Notes: generated by a model not told the origin, from the letters alone. Positions 53,338 through 63,124 are shown, numbered from the stretch's first letter. The stretch: 64,000 bases of DNA from JBCCGR01 sp039029195 (GCA_039029195.1 JBCCGR010000013.1:32164-96163); one strand, 5' to 3'. A program made the numbers and translations.

Positions 53338-54398
53338 TCTTTGGCGATCTCGGCATAAACAAGCGCTTCCTGCTTGCTCTGGGCCCCGCTACTGTTGGCG
53401 GGGGCCTTTGGGACGCTCTTGGCCTGCCATTGGGTTGGCTGATGGGCGCAGCCGTCGTGACCGGCGTAGTGGCAATGCAGAATGTTTGGATCACGGTACC
53501 TAAACCGCTTTACAACCTGTCGCTTGCGTTGCTCGGAGCCAGCGTCGGCCTTTCCGTCACTCCAGATGTGGCGGCGCTGATCCTGGTTTGGGCGCCGGTT
53601 ATGGTGGTAGTCGCTGTATTGGCTGTCTTCGCTGGTGCGCTGATGGCGCCGCTTCTGGCGCGATGGGGGCGGATGGATCGCGGCACAGCCTTTTTCTCGC
53701 TTCTGCCCGGTGGCGTTATTGAGATGGCCAATGTGGGCGATCGCTATGGTGCTGACCGGACAATCGTTGCGGCACTGCATGCTGTACGGGTTGCGCTGGT
53801 CGTCGGAGTCCTGCCTCTGACCCTTTTCGCTTTCTATGACAACGCAGTTGTCCGGGCGCCAACGAATGCTGTTCCGCCTCCTTTCCAATTCGCATTGCTT
53901 TGCACGTTGGCCGCTGTCGGCGGATGGATCGCGGACAGACTGAATCTTCCCGCCGCCTGGCTTCTGGGTGCCTTGATCCTTGTGGGTATCACATCATCCA
54001 TGGGCAGCTTTTCGGGTCGCATTCCAGAACCACTCTTGGCCGCCGTTCAGGTTCTTGTGGGAATTTCGTTGGGCGCACGGTTCAAGCGTGAACGACTTGC
54101 CGCAATTCCCCGCGCCCTTGCAGCAGGCTTCCCGGTCCTACTCCTCATCATCGGGGGCATGGCGTTAGCAGCAACGACTGCAAGCCTTGCTCTTCCTTTT
54201 TCCTTACCGACGCTGATCCTCTGTTTCTCCATCGGAGGCATGGCTGAAATGGTACTGACATCCAAAGCGCTCGGTCAGAACGTGGCACTGGTGGTTGCGT
54301 TCCAGGCAGTTCGCGCCGTGATCGTCAACGCCTTCGCCGGAGCCGTTTGGCGCCGCATCGATCCTTTTCCACCGACACGCAATTCCCCGAAAGGATGA
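53334..54398 (+). CDS. AbrB-family membrane permease
   Basis: A 354-residue integral membrane protein starting at GTG inside the tctA stop. Two repeated halves, each with about five helices and GASVGLSV or VGISLGARFK segments, match the AbrB duplication family (often mislabelled as ammonia monooxygenase or as a transcription factor). The second half contains ILCFSIGGMAEMVLTSKALG. Coupling to tctA suggests a role in moving the same substrate or its product. Confidence 0.85.
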   Translation: MIFGDLGINKRFLLALGPATVGGGLWDALGLPLGWLMGAAVVTGVVAMQNVWITVPKPLYNLSLALLGASVGLSVTPDVAALILVWAPVMVVVAVLAVFAGALMAPLLARWGRMDRGTAFFSLLPGGVIEMANVGDRYGADRTIVAALHAVRVALVVGVLPLTLFAFYDNAVVRAPTNAVPPPFQFALLCTLAAVGGWIADRLNLPAAWLLGALILVGITSSMGSFSGRIPEPLLAAVQVLVGISLGARFKRERLAAIPRALAAGFPVLLLIIGGMALAATTASLALPFSLPTLILCFSIGGMAEMVLTSKALGQNVALVVAFQAVRAVIVNAFAGAVWRRIDPFPPTRNSPKG

Positions 54399-54401
54399 AT
54401 A

Positions 54402-55838
54402 ATGTCCGCTGCTCAGAACGAATTCGCAGAAATGCCGCAAAACACCAAAATCACCGCCGAAGCCGCCGACTTCGTCGAGACTGTCCGCTATGAAGACATC
54501 CCGGTAGAGGCAACACGTATCGGCATTCGCTGCATCGTGGATGGTGTCGGGCTTTACGTCGCAGGCTCGGAAGAGCACACCATCGATATTCTGGTAGCCG
54601 AAGCCCTCGATTATGGCGGACGCGAAGATGCTCTGCTGATCGGGCATAACACGAAGGTGCCGGCCCCGATGGCCGCCCGTGTTCTAGGCACAGCAGGCCA
54701 CGCCCACGACTGGGACGACAGTCAGGTGAGCATCGATCCCGCTCACATCTATGGGTTGCTCACGCATCCGACCATTCCGCCGTTGACAGCTGCCATTGTG
54801 ATGGCTCAGAAACTAGGGAATGTGTCTGGCAAGGAATTCATGCTGGCTTTCCTGACGGGCTTCGAGGTTGAGTGCAAAATCTCTGAATGGATGCTGCCGC
54901 GTCACTATATGCAGGGCATGCACTCCAGCGGTACGGTTGGTCACTTCGGTGCCTTCGCCACGGCCGCCAAATTACTTGGACTTCAAGGTGAACAACTGCG
55001 GCACGGCTTCGGAATGGCCGCAAGTTTCGCCGCCGGTATCCGCTGCAACTTCGGTTCCATGACGAAACCCCTGCACGTCGGCCGCGCTGCGGAGAACGGC
55101 ATAACGGCAGCGTTGCTCGCAGCGCGCGGCTACACGGCTGACCCCCAAGCGCTGGATGGCCCTTGGGGCTTTATGGCGGTCCAAGGCGGTGGTGCTAGTC
55201 CGGAAAAACTTGACCAAGGGTTCGGTGAGACTTGGACCATTTGCGAGCCCGGGGTGTCGATCAAACCCTATCCTTGCGGTGTGTTGACCCATCCAACGAT
55301 CGACCTGATGTTGCGACTTGTAAAAGACGCAAACATTCAATCTGACGATATTGAAACGGTGACGGTTCATGCGGGCAGCAACATTCTGAAACCAATACGC
55401 TATCCGATTGCCGCAAACCATCTTCAGGCAAAGTTTTCATTGCCGGCTGCGCTTTCAATGATCGCGCTTGCGCGGCAGGCCGGAAAGGTCGAGTTCTCAG
55501 ATACCTATGTGGGTTCGGAGGCCATGCAGGCTATGCAGCAGCGCATTCAAACAAAGCTCGACCCAGAGATCGAGGGCCAGGGTTTTGACAAGATGCGTTC
55601 TCGCATCATCATCCAGATGAAGAACGGCAGTGAGATCGATGGATGGGCTGACGAGCGTTATCGTGGCGGGCCGGAAAACCCGATAACGGATGCGGAGGTC
55701 GAAGCCAAGGCGCGGTCGTGTTGTGCCGGCGTGCTGAACGAGGCCGAACAGGATGCGCTTTTGAATCACGCTTGGGGCGTATTGGAGCAGGAAGACACCG
55801 GCAATGCCCTGGCAGAGGCCATGACCCCGGCCGATTGA
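54402..55838 (+). CDS. MmgE/PrpD-family enzyme
   Basis: A 478-residue protein of the MmgE/PrpD fold: GTAGHAHDWDDSQ, LAFLTGFEVECKISEWMLPR, GFHSSGTVGHFGA seen as MHSSGTVGHFGA and PSMTKPLHVGRAAENGI seen as GSMTKPLHVGRAAENGI, plus SIKPYPCGVLTHPTID. The family includes 2-methylcitrate dehydratase, cis-aconitate decarboxylase and iminodisuccinate epimerase, so it probably acts on a substrate imported by the transporter. It stops on the base before the convergent GST gene. The exact reaction cannot be told. Confidence 0.88.
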   Translation: MSAAQNEFAEMPQNTKITAEAADFVETVRYEDIPVEATRIGIRCIVDGVGLYVAGSEEHTIDILVAEALDYGGREDALLIGHNTKVPAPMAARVLGTAGHAHDWDDSQVSIDPAHIYGLLTHPTIPPLTAAIVMAQKLGNVSGKEFMLAFLTGFEVECKISEWMLPRHYMQGMHSSGTVGHFGAFATAAKLLGLQGEQLRHGFGMAASFAAGIRCNFGSMTKPLHVGRAAENGITAALLAARGYTADPQALDGPWGFMAVQGGGASPEKLDQGFGETWTICEPGVSIKPYPCGVLTHPTIDLMLRLVKDANIQSDDIETVTVHAGSNILKPIRYPIAANHLQAKFSLPAALSMIALARQAGKVEFSDTYVGSEAMQAMQQRIQTKLDPEIEGQGFDKMRSRIIIQMKNGSEIDGWADERYRGGPENPITDAEVEAKARSCCAGVLNEAEQDALLNHAWGVLEQEDTGNALAEAMTPAD

Positions 55839-56483
55839 TCAAGCGCGGGGAGCGCGCAGGGAATCAAAGGAAACCATGACGTGCTCGGCATAAGCTGGGC
55901 GCGTGCACAACCGATAATAGTATGCACGCAATGCAGGCAAATCGGCGCGCTCGAAATCAACCGAATAGTACCGATAAAGCTGTGTGCCAAAAGAAATATC
56001 CGCCAACGTCATCTGCGGACCCGCGAGCCATCGGCTCGCCGCGATTTGTGCATCGGCGATTTCCATCAGGTCTCTGAGGACGGCAATCCCGTCTGCAACA
56101 AGAGCGTTGTCCCGATCGGCGGCGCGGGTTCGGATCAACTGCCAAAACACTTTGTAGGTCGCAACGGGAACGACATTCACCTTCGTCCACTCCATCCACT
56201 GGTCAATCGGAGCCCGATTTGTTGCCTTTGCAGGCCAAAGCGCCGTCGCGTCATGCCGGGCAGCCAAATAACGAAGAATGGCCTGGCTCTCGAATAGTGT
56301 TACGACGCCGTCCTCGATCACCGGGACACGGCCCATGGGATTCATTTTCAGGAAACGCGGCTCCTTGTTTCCTCCAAATGTGCCTCCGACATCGAGGCGC
56401 TCATAAGGCAAACCCAGTTCGCCGATCAACCACATGACGGCCTGCACGTTGCTTGAGGTTGCTCTTCCATGAACTTTGAGCAT
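55839..56483 (-). CDS. Glutathione S-transferase family protein
   Basis: A 214-residue GST from the ATG at 56483. The thioredoxin-like N-terminal domain (about 1-80) has RATSSNVQAVMWLIGELGL, NPMGRVPVIEDG and LFESQAILRYLA (the ExxAI glutathione contact); the helical C-terminal domain (about 90-210) has WLAGPQMTLADISFGTQLYR. It is head-to-head with the MmgE/PrpD gene, stop next to stop. It may detoxify a reactive product of that pathway, by inference. Confidence 0.88.
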   Translation of the reverse strand: MLKVHGRATSSNVQAVMWLIGELGLPYERLDVGGTFGGNKEPRFLKMNPMGRVPVIEDGVVTLFESQAILRYLAARHDATALWPAKATNRAPIDQWMEWTKVNVVPVATYKVFWQLIRTRAADRDNALVADGIAVLRDLMEIADAQIAASRWLAGPQMTLADISFGTQLYRYYSVDFERADLPALRAYYYRLCTRPAYAEHVMVSFDSLRAPRA

Positions 56484-56964
56484 TTGCGTGCTGATCCCGA
56501 TAATCTTGATTAATTGCCGACACTCTAGTGTTTTCCAAAGGCATCGCCATATCAATTTTGTAGCGATCTGCAGACTAGCGAAACTGGGCCCGCGTTCGAA
56601 TGGTTGTAGTTCAACTTCAACGGGGTCTTTTTCAGATCTGCGCCAATCTGTAGTGGCACGAACTAGATGCAATGTTTGCGTCCAATACAGGTGCAGACTT
56701 TCGTGCATGCCGCACCATCAGTCTCTTTGGGCTCGTTCTGGAAATTCGCTGCAATGCGGCGATAAAAAGCTCAACTCGGAAAAATCGGCCCACACCGGTC
56801 ATTCGAACCGCCTCCAAACTTCCTCACAGGATTCTTCAAAGCCAACATTCAGGGTGACGCCGAATTCAAGTTCTCGAATGACGGCAATGCGGACATTTCG
56901 ACATTGTGTCCTGCAAGTGGATGTCTAATTTGCGACCACACACAACGGAACAAAGTACCAAAAA
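56484..56964. other. Gene-free stretch between GST and the decayed phosphatase
   Basis: About 480 bases with overlapping short frames on both strands and no recognisable domain or ribosome site. It would hold the GST promoter. No terminator is obvious. Confidence 0.5.
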
Positions 56965-57664
56965 CTACCATTGGCTTGTTCGAACTGGTCTTCGCGTTGA
57001 ACTCTGCAGAGAGAAAAATCCGGGCGCCTCCCGGGTCGCAGCGAACAAAACAACACCTTCGTTGGCAAGTAGTGGACAGAACTTGTCCGGGCCATCTAGG
57101 CCTACGAATTGCATCGCTTCCCATCCAAATGATCTCGCTGCATCAACGTTTGGCTGGACTGTCGTCGATGAGCAGAATGCTTTCAGATGCAAGGTCGTGA
57201 GTTTTGGAATGGAGTTCGTAGATTTTCGGGTCCGGGTTTATCAATCTGATCTCGCCGGAAATGGTTGCGCCGCGAGGGCGTTTCAGGAACGAGAATCTTC
57301 CTGCAACGTCCTTGAACGTCGGCTGACTGAAATTGGATAGGAATGCGGCGTCGTAACCATATCCAGTCAGCGATAGCATGACTTCGGCCATGTCGTGATG
57401 GACATAGGGAACACGCTTGTTCCAGTCACTGAAGTAAGCACATATCAGGTCTTCCTTGTCCGGATGGTCTGCAATCAGAGGGTCTTCCGCAACTTACCAC
57501 GGCCGTCCGCGATCTTGCTCGGCATTCCATTCCGCGTGACAAACATTGGTCGGGAAGGAGCGCCGGTCCGCTTTGTCCGGCATGAGGTCGATGTAAATAA
57601 GCTCCAGATCCCAGTGAAGCAGAACTTGGCCAACGTCAAAAACGATGTGCTAGACAAAACTCAC
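56965..57664 (-). pseudogene. Decayed HAD-family phosphatase
   Basis: A haloacid dehalogenase-like gene broken in three places. From a GTG at 57664 the frame has a TAG at codon 5, then HIVFDVGQVLLHWDLELIYI with the nucleophile aspartate, NAEQDRGRPW, a TAA (about 57495), VAEDPLIADHPDKEDLI, LSNFSQPTF (motif II), GATISGEIRLINPDPKIYEL and SILLIDDSPA (motif IV). One extra A in AAACGTTGAT then shifts the frame; after it NVDAARSFGWEAMQFVGLDG continues. Removing that base restores the family sequence. All motifs are otherwise preserved, so the inactivation looks recent. Confidence 0.85.
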
Positions 57665-57805
57665 TTTGATGGGGATCTTTCAGTGGGAATAGTTGTCGCG
57701 GGACGATGGGATTGGATAACGATGACCGCGGGACAGGTATCCAAACGGACCGCCTTGTCTAATGGAATTTGAAGCAATTGCCTCTGATTTGAATCGGTAT
57801 CTGCC

Positions 57806-58888
57806 TCATTCCGCCAGCAACACCGGACCGGATTTTGCAAACGTCATGCTGATTTCGTCGCCTGCGACGTACTTCGCGTCAACGTCGTCAGACGTTGCGA
57901 ATATGTCACCTGCCGCGGTGCCGATTGTGAATTCGAGATGTTTGCCGACGTAAGTGACCCGGCGGATTTCACCACTTATCGTATTTTGGGAACCTGCCGG
58001 TCCGATCACCACACGATTTGGACGAACGCCCAGCAGCGCTTTACCTTCCTTGTGTTCCCTTGCCGGCAGTTTGAACCTGTGGCCACAGACTTCAACGTCT
58101 GCCATTCCTTTGGCAATTCCCATCACGGAGCAATCCAGTATGTTCGCTTCGCCAATAAAATCGGCCACGAACCTGTTGGCCGGTTCCTCATAGAGATCAC
58201 GCGGTGTGCCATCCTGCGCTACAACCGCTTCATTCATCACAATGATACGGTCAGAAACCGCGAGTGCCTCCTCCTGATCATGGGTGACATACACTACCGT
58301 CAGACCAAGGCTCTGCTGAATTTCGCGGATTTCCTCCCGGACCTGACGCCGCAACTTGGCATCAAGATTGGATAGGGGTTCGTCGAAGAGCAAAACCTGA
58401 GGCTCAAGAACGATGGCACGGGCAACTGCCACACGCTGCTGCTGGCCACCGGAGAGTTCACTTGGCAGGCGGTCGCCATAATCGCCGAGGCCGACAAGGT
58501 TCAGGCCGGCTTGGGCACGTTCTTTCATTTCAGATTTTTCGAACCCGGAGAATTTCAGCCCGTAGGAAGCATTCTCCAGAACGCTCATGTGCGGAAACAA
58601 GGCGTAAGACTGGAACACCATTGAAACGTCACGATCTGTCGCCGGCAGCTTCGTCACATCCGCATCTCCAATGCGTACAATTCCATCGGTCGGCATTTCA
58701 AGACCGGCGATCATGCGCAATGTCGTCGTTTTTCCGCAGCCAGATGGGCCGAGCAGTGTGACGAGCGAACCCGCCTCTATGTTCAGCGAGACGTTGTCCA
58801 CGGCCCGGACACCTTCCGAGCGTGTTCCGTATATTTTCGTGACGTTTTCGAAGGAAACCGACGCCGCCTTCCCATTGCTTTCAAACAT
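57806..58888 (-). CDS. ABC transporter ATP-binding protein (FbpC/PotA type)
   Basis: A 360-residue protein from the ATG at 58888 (after GAGGGG). Walker A GPSGCGKTTTLR, signature ELSGGQQQRVAVARA, Walker B VLLFDEPLSNLD, H-loop VTHDQEEALAVSDR; the C-terminal TOBE regulatory domain starts about residue 265. It powers the permease encoded immediately upstream. This ATPase type serves iron(III), polyamine, sulfate and phosphorylated-sugar importers. Confidence 0.9.
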   Translation of the reverse strand: MFESNGKAASVSFENVTKIYGTRSEGVRAVDNVSLNIEAGSLVTLLGPSGCGKTTTLRMIAGLEMPTDGIVRIGDADVTKLPATDRDVSMVFQSYALFPHMSVLENASYGLKFSGFEKSEMKERAQAGLNLVGLGDYGDRLPSELSGGQQQRVAVARAIVLEPQVLLFDEPLSNLDAKLRRQVREEIREIQQSLGLTVVYVTHDQEEALAVSDRIIVMNEAVVAQDGTPRDLYEEPANRFVADFIGEANILDCSVMGIAKGMADVEVCGHRFKLPAREHKEGKALLGVRPNRVVIGPAGSQNTISGEIRRVTYVGKHLEFTIGTAAGDIFATSDDVDAKYVAGDEISMTFAKSGPVLLAE

Positions 58889-58897
58889 CAATTCCCC

Positions 58898-61114
58898 TCA
58901 TACGTTCGTTCGAGACTGGCCGAGCCGGCGGCCAATTTTGGTGCGTCCGACCAGTAATTGAAGCAATCCGACTGCCAGCAGCATCACGAAAATCAAGGTT
59001 GTTGAATAGGCGATTGCCAGACCGTAGTCGTTGTTTTCGACACGGCCGATGATGTAGCTAGTCGCCATATTGTATTCCGCGCTCACAAGAAAGATGACAG
59101 CGGATATGGCCGTCATGGCGCGCACAAATGAGTAAACCAGCGCAGCCAAAATTGCCGGTTTCAGCAGCGGCAAAATGATCTTCAAAAAAGTTTGCCAGGA
59201 ATTTGCGCCCAGAGTGAGCGATGACTCGTCAAGGCTTTTATCGAGTTGAGACATGGATGCGATTCCCGCCCGAACCCCGACCGGCATGTTCCGGAAAATG
59301 AAACTCACAATGAGAATGATCCCCGTCCCGGTAATCTCTATGGGCGGCACGTTAAAGGCAAGAATGTAACTAACGCCGATTACCGTTCCCGGAATAGCGA
59401 AGCTGAGCATTGTTCCAAATTCAAATGTGTTTTTCCCTGAAAAATTCTGTCGCGTTAGCAGGTAGGCCGTGATCAGCCCTACTGCAGCAGTGAGAGGGGC
59501 GGCCGCTGCCGCGATCTTGAGCGTTGTCCAGAAGGAGTCCCAAGCTGAGCCGGTCCAGTGGACGCCGTTTTCGGTCAACCGAACCGAAAAGGCCGTGACA
59601 TAATGCTTGAACGTCAACTCATTGCGGACGCCCCATAACTCTACAAAGGAGCCGTAAATGATCATCGTGTAGATGGTTAGGGTGAACAACGTCCACAGAC
59701 CAACAACGAAGTAAACCGGATAGGCAAACACGTTGGGCAGTTGCGGATGGACGCCGGAATCGCCTTTGCCCGTTAGCGTCGTGTAGCTTTTTTTCCCTAG
59801 CCAGAACCGTTGGGCCCAAAAGGCAGCAAGCGTGAAACTCAGCAGCACAAGTGCGACTACCGCAGCGCGCGCCTGGTCATATTGGGCGCCCACAATGGCA
59901 AAGAATATTTCCGTCGAGAGGAAATCGAAGTTACCGCCCAAAACGAGTGGATTGCCGAAATCGGCCATGCTTTCGATGAAGCCAAGCAAAAAAGCATTGG
60001 CCAGACCTGGACGCATCAGCGGAAGAGACACAGTCTTGAACGTCTGCCACCCATCTGCCCGCAAGGTCTGCGCGGCCTCCTCCATCGACGGACTGACGCC
60101 TTCAACGACGCCAATCAACACAAGGAACGCAATCGGCGTGAAAGCGAGGACCTGGGCGATCAGTACTCCGGGCAGACCGTAAACCCATCGCGTCGGAGGA
60201 ATTCCAAGCGCATCCGCCACGAATTGGGTTATGTTACCGGACAGCCCGAACAAAAGGATGATGGCCAATCCAATCACGAAAGGCGGCGTTATGATTGGCA
60301 GAACGGTCAATGCCCGCAAAACTCGCTTGAACCGGAAACGTGTGCGCGTAGCGACAAGTGCAAATGCGAGCCCAAGCACCGTGGTAATTAGCCCCACCAG
60401 AATGGCCAGGACAAGTGAATTCCAGGCAGCTCCACAGCGGCCGCCGCTGAGGCAACCAAGTCCCCATAACCGACGGTCGGTGAATTTTTCAAAAAAGACG
60501 CTTGCTGAATAGGTGTTTTCCTGCGTTACGAATGCTGACGCGAGCATGTTCAGGATCGGGTAAAATACAAACGCCGTAACGATCGTCACAACGAAGCCAA
60601 TGGCTCCGACAACAAATATGTCGCCTTTAACGGCCCCACGTGCCGCGATGCCCTGTGTGAGGATGAACAAGAAAGCGCTGGCCACCAGCATGGCGCCGGC
60701 ACCCATGCCAAACTGCCGGTCTCCGAGCGGCCCGAACAGACTTTCTACCCAGGCAAAACTCCAGCCTCGAATGCCGATGGCAAAGCCTTGAGCGATCAAC
60801 CAGCCAAAGCCAAGCGCGCCGCTTATGATCAGAAGCCTTGCGTAAATCGGGTCAAGGCGTGAGCGGTTGAGAGCGAATAGCGGCACCAGCAGCAAGAGGC
60901 CAAGCGGCATAAGCCAGAGTTTTTTACCGGTGAGGCCAATGAACAGCGCCGGAGCCACATCATCGTCAAACGGATAGCCACTATGCAGCCATCCGGGCCG
61001 CAGAATCCCGTCCTCTACCCCGTACCAGGGTAAAAGCAGAAAGCCAGCCCACCCGACAATGAGCCAAAGGATCAGGGTCGGGTGAGTTGTCGCAGACCTC
61101 GTTTTTGGATTCAC
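58898..61114 (-). CDS. Fused ABC transporter permease (FbpB/AfuB type)
   Basis: A 738-residue permease with two binding-protein-type domains in one chain, about 14 helices. Each half has a coupling loop: EAAQTLRADGWQTFKTVSLP in the first and ESSLTLGANSWQTFLKIILP in the second. Fused permeases of this size occur in FbpB/AfuB systems. It ends ten bases before the ATPase gene and follows the binding protein gene by 15 bases. Confidence 0.9.
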   Translation of the reverse strand: MNPKTRSATTHPTLILWLIVGWAGFLLLPWYGVEDGILRPGWLHSGYPFDDDVAPALFIGLTGKKLWLMPLGLLLLVPLFALNRSRLDPIYARLLIISGALGFGWLIAQGFAIGIRGWSFAWVESLFGPLGDRQFGMGAGAMLVASAFLFILTQGIAARGAVKGDIFVVGAIGFVVTIVTAFVFYPILNMLASAFVTQENTYSASVFFEKFTDRRLWGLGCLSGGRCGAAWNSLVLAILVGLITTVLGLAFALVATRTRFRFKRVLRALTVLPIITPPFVIGLAIILLFGLSGNITQFVADALGIPPTRWVYGLPGVLIAQVLAFTPIAFLVLIGVVEGVSPSMEEAAQTLRADGWQTFKTVSLPLMRPGLANAFLLGFIESMADFGNPLVLGGNFDFLSTEIFFAIVGAQYDQARAAVVALVLLSFTLAAFWAQRFWLGKKSYTTLTGKGDSGVHPQLPNVFAYPVYFVVGLWTLFTLTIYTMIIYGSFVELWGVRNELTFKHYVTAFSVRLTENGVHWTGSAWDSFWTTLKIAAAAAPLTAAVGLITAYLLTRQNFSGKNTFEFGTMLSFAIPGTVIGVSYILAFNVPPIEITGTGIILIVSFIFRNMPVGVRAGIASMSQLDKSLDESSLTLGANSWQTFLKIILPLLKPAILAALVYSFVRAMTAISAVIFLVSAEYNMATSYIIGRVENNDYGLAIAYSTTLIFVMLLAVGLLQLLVGRTKIGRRLGQSRTNV

Positions 61115-61129
61115 CAGATGGAGTACGGC

Positions 61130-62155
61130 TTATTGCGGCAACGTCGAAACTTCGTCATCCCACTTTTTCAGCAGCCGCTTGCGCTCCGCGCTGGATCCGT
61201 ACTTCTTGAAGTCATAGTCGATCAGTTTGATCGATGAGAGGTCCGGCGCCTGAGGTGACGTCTTGGCTCCCTTGTTCGACGGCACCTGATAGGCTTTCAC
61301 TTCAAGCGCGCGCGACTGAGCATCTGCGGTCAGCGCCCAATCGTAGAACTTCTTGGCTTCTTCCATGTTCCGCGCACCCTTGATGATCGACATGGAGCCG
61401 ATTTCGTATCCGGTTCCTTCGCATGGTGCGACGACCTTGATCGGAAACCCAGAAACCGCCTGCTTCACCGCGTCATGCATGAACACGATGCCGATCGTGT
61501 TTTCACCACGACCCGCCGCCTTGATGGGTGCAGACCCGGATTTTGTGTACTGGTTGATGTTCTTGTGCAGCGCTTTCATGAAATCGAAACCACCATCCTC
61601 GCCAAAGAGCTGAACCATTGTGGCGAGTGTCGTATAGGCTGTGCCAGAGGAATTGGGATTGGCCATCTGAACGTGGCCCTTGTATTCGGGCTTGGTCAGG
61701 TCCTTCCAGCATTTGGGTTCAGGCAGATTGTTGGCTTTCAGAAGATCCGCATTGTACCCGTAGCCCAAGGCACCAGAATAGATACCGATTGTCTTGTCGC
61801 CAGCGGATGTCGCCTGCGAGATAGCCCAGTCGTTCAATTCCTTGCGCATGTCCGACACGTAAGGCTCTGTTAGCCCCTCTTCCGCCGCTTGCAGATGAGG
61901 GTCTCCCGTGCCGCCCCACCACACGTCGCCCTTCGGGTTAGATGATTCAGCCTTGATCTGCGCAAATGTTTCACCGGAGCTTTTTCTCGTCATATTGACG
62001 TCGATGCCCGTCGCCTCCTCGAATCCGCGCGCCATGGACTGACACCAGTCTTCCTGCGCGCTGCAGTACAAGGTCAGCTTGGCTGCATTGGCAATTGCGG
62101 TTGATCCGGCCAGCGCGGTTACGGCGATCAGCAGAGTTGATGCAAATTTGTTCAT
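61130..62155 (-). CDS. ABC transporter binding protein (AfuA/FbpA type)
   Basis: A 341-residue periplasmic protein from the ATG at 62155 (GGAGG nearby) with a signal peptide (about 1-24, ending ANAA). The body has KLTLYCSAQEDWCQSMARGF, EATGIDVNMTRKSSGETFAQ and DVWWGGTGDPHLQAAEEGL, as in family 1 proteins of the AfuA type. AfuA in other bacteria binds sugar phosphates. With the divergent inositol monophosphatase-like gene, a phosphorylated polyol is a plausible ligand. There is no iron-binding tyrosine pair visible to me. Confidence 0.86.
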   Translation of the reverse strand: MNKFASTLLIAVTALAGSTAIANAAKLTLYCSAQEDWCQSMARGFEEATGIDVNMTRKSSGETFAQIKAESSNPKGDVWWGGTGDPHLQAAEEGLTEPYVSDMRKELNDWAISQATSAGDKTIGIYSGALGYGYNADLLKANNLPEPKCWKDLTKPEYKGHVQMANPNSSGTAYTTLATMVQLFGEDGGFDFMKALHKNINQYTKSGSAPIKAAGRGENTIGIVFMHDAVKQAVSGFPIKVVAPCEGTGYEIGSMSIIKGARNMEEAKKFYDWALTADAQSRALEVKAYQVPSNKGAKTSPQAPDLSSIKLIDYDFKKYGSSAERKRLLKKWDDEVSTLPQ

Positions 62156-62168
62156 TATTCCCTCCCAG

Positions 62169-62184
62169 GTCGATGAACATCGAC
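62169..62184. promoter_or_regulatory. Palindrome before the binding-protein gene
   Basis: GTCGATG / CATCGAC around AA, 16 bases, 14 bases before the binding-protein start in the 159-base gap shared with the phosphatase-like gene. It may be an operator for the divergent pair; no regulator gene is adjacent. Confidence 0.5.
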
Positions 62185-62314
62185 GCTTCATGTAAGAAAC
62201 CGATGACACGTTGAATCTCGGTCGCTGTCAACTCAGACCGCACCATTGAACCGAACATTGCAAGTTTCTAATGTCACCTTTCTTCGCTCCCTGAATGATT
62301 GGTTTGATGATCCG

Positions 62315-63124
62315 ATGGAAAAACTGAACCTCGACGCACGCCTCGTATTCGCAAGATCCCTTGCCAGGTCGGCCGGCGAGAAAGCCGCAGCTTATTTCCG
62401 ATCCATCGGTGACCTGATCATCGAGGCCAAGGGTGTGCAGGACATGGTTTCCAACGCTGACACGGATGTCGAAACCTTCATCCGGGAACAGCTGGAACAG
62501 AGCTTCCCCGAAGACGGAATTGTCGGAGAGGAGTTTGGCGACAAGGATAGCCGGTCCGGATTTACCTGGGTGATCGATCCGATCGACGGTACGGCCAATT
62601 TTGTGTCAGGGATCCCCGCTTGGTGCGTGATCATCGCAGGCGTTTACGAGAATCAGACCAAAGTCGCCGCGATTTATGAACCATCCAACGATGAATTATT
62701 CTGGGGAGGCTTGAACCAGGGTGCTTACGTCAATGACTCCCGGATCACGGTTTCCGCCACAACCGGGCTGAACATCGGTAATACAGGAGTCGGTGTAAAC
62801 AGCCGCACCCCACCGGAAAAAATCACGCGTTTTATCGGTGATTTGATGCAGCGGGGTGGCTTATTTTATCGTAACGCATCCGGCGGACTTTGCCTGTCCT
62901 ATGTGGCCGCCGGCAGGCTAATCGGTTTTGTCGAACTGCACATGAATGCGTGGGATTGCCTGGCCGGTCAGCTCCTGATTGCAGAGGCCGGTGGACGGAT
63001 TGAAAAACAAAGCGTTTCTGAAATGCTCCAACATGGTGGTCGTGTCGTTGCCTCCACTCCGGCGGTTTTTGATGAACTGGTTTCGATGGCGGATTCTGCG
63101 TTTGGTAGTGTGACCAAAAAATGA
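62315..63124 (+). CDS. Inositol monophosphatase-family protein
   Basis: A 269-residue protein from the ATG at 62315; a TTG at 62246 would add 23 residues. It has the metal motifs GEEFGD (E72, E73), WVIDPIDGTANF (D88, D91) and, near the C-terminus, HMNAWDCLAGQLLIAEAGG with the third aspartate. It should be a Mg2+-dependent phosphatase of inositol or a related polyol phosphate. It lies divergent from an importer of the AfuABC type. Confidence 0.92.
   Translation: MEKLNLDARLVFARSLARSAGEKAAAYFRSIGDLIIEAKGVQDMVSNADTDVETFIREQLEQSFPEDGIVGEEFGDKDSRSGFTWVIDPIDGTANFVSGIPAWCVIIAGVYENQTKVAAIYEPSNDELFWGGLNQGAYVNDSRITVSATTGLNIGNTGVGVNSRTPPEKITRFIGDLMQRGGLFYRNASGGLCLSYVAAGRLIGFVELHMNAWDCLAGQLLIAEAGGRIEKQSVSEMLQHGGRVVASTPAVFDELVSMADSAFGSVTKK

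Noticed and set aside
52591..53888. Two long minus-strand frames opposite tctA and the AbrB permease gene
   Set aside because: They are rich in Gln, Arg and His and lack hydrophobic cores, typical of the antisense of membrane-protein genes; the plus-strand genes are clearly real.
62156..62314. Pho-box-like direct repeats before the importer genes
   Set aside because: Only partial CTGTCA-type sequences are present and the 11-base spacing of a real Pho box is missing.
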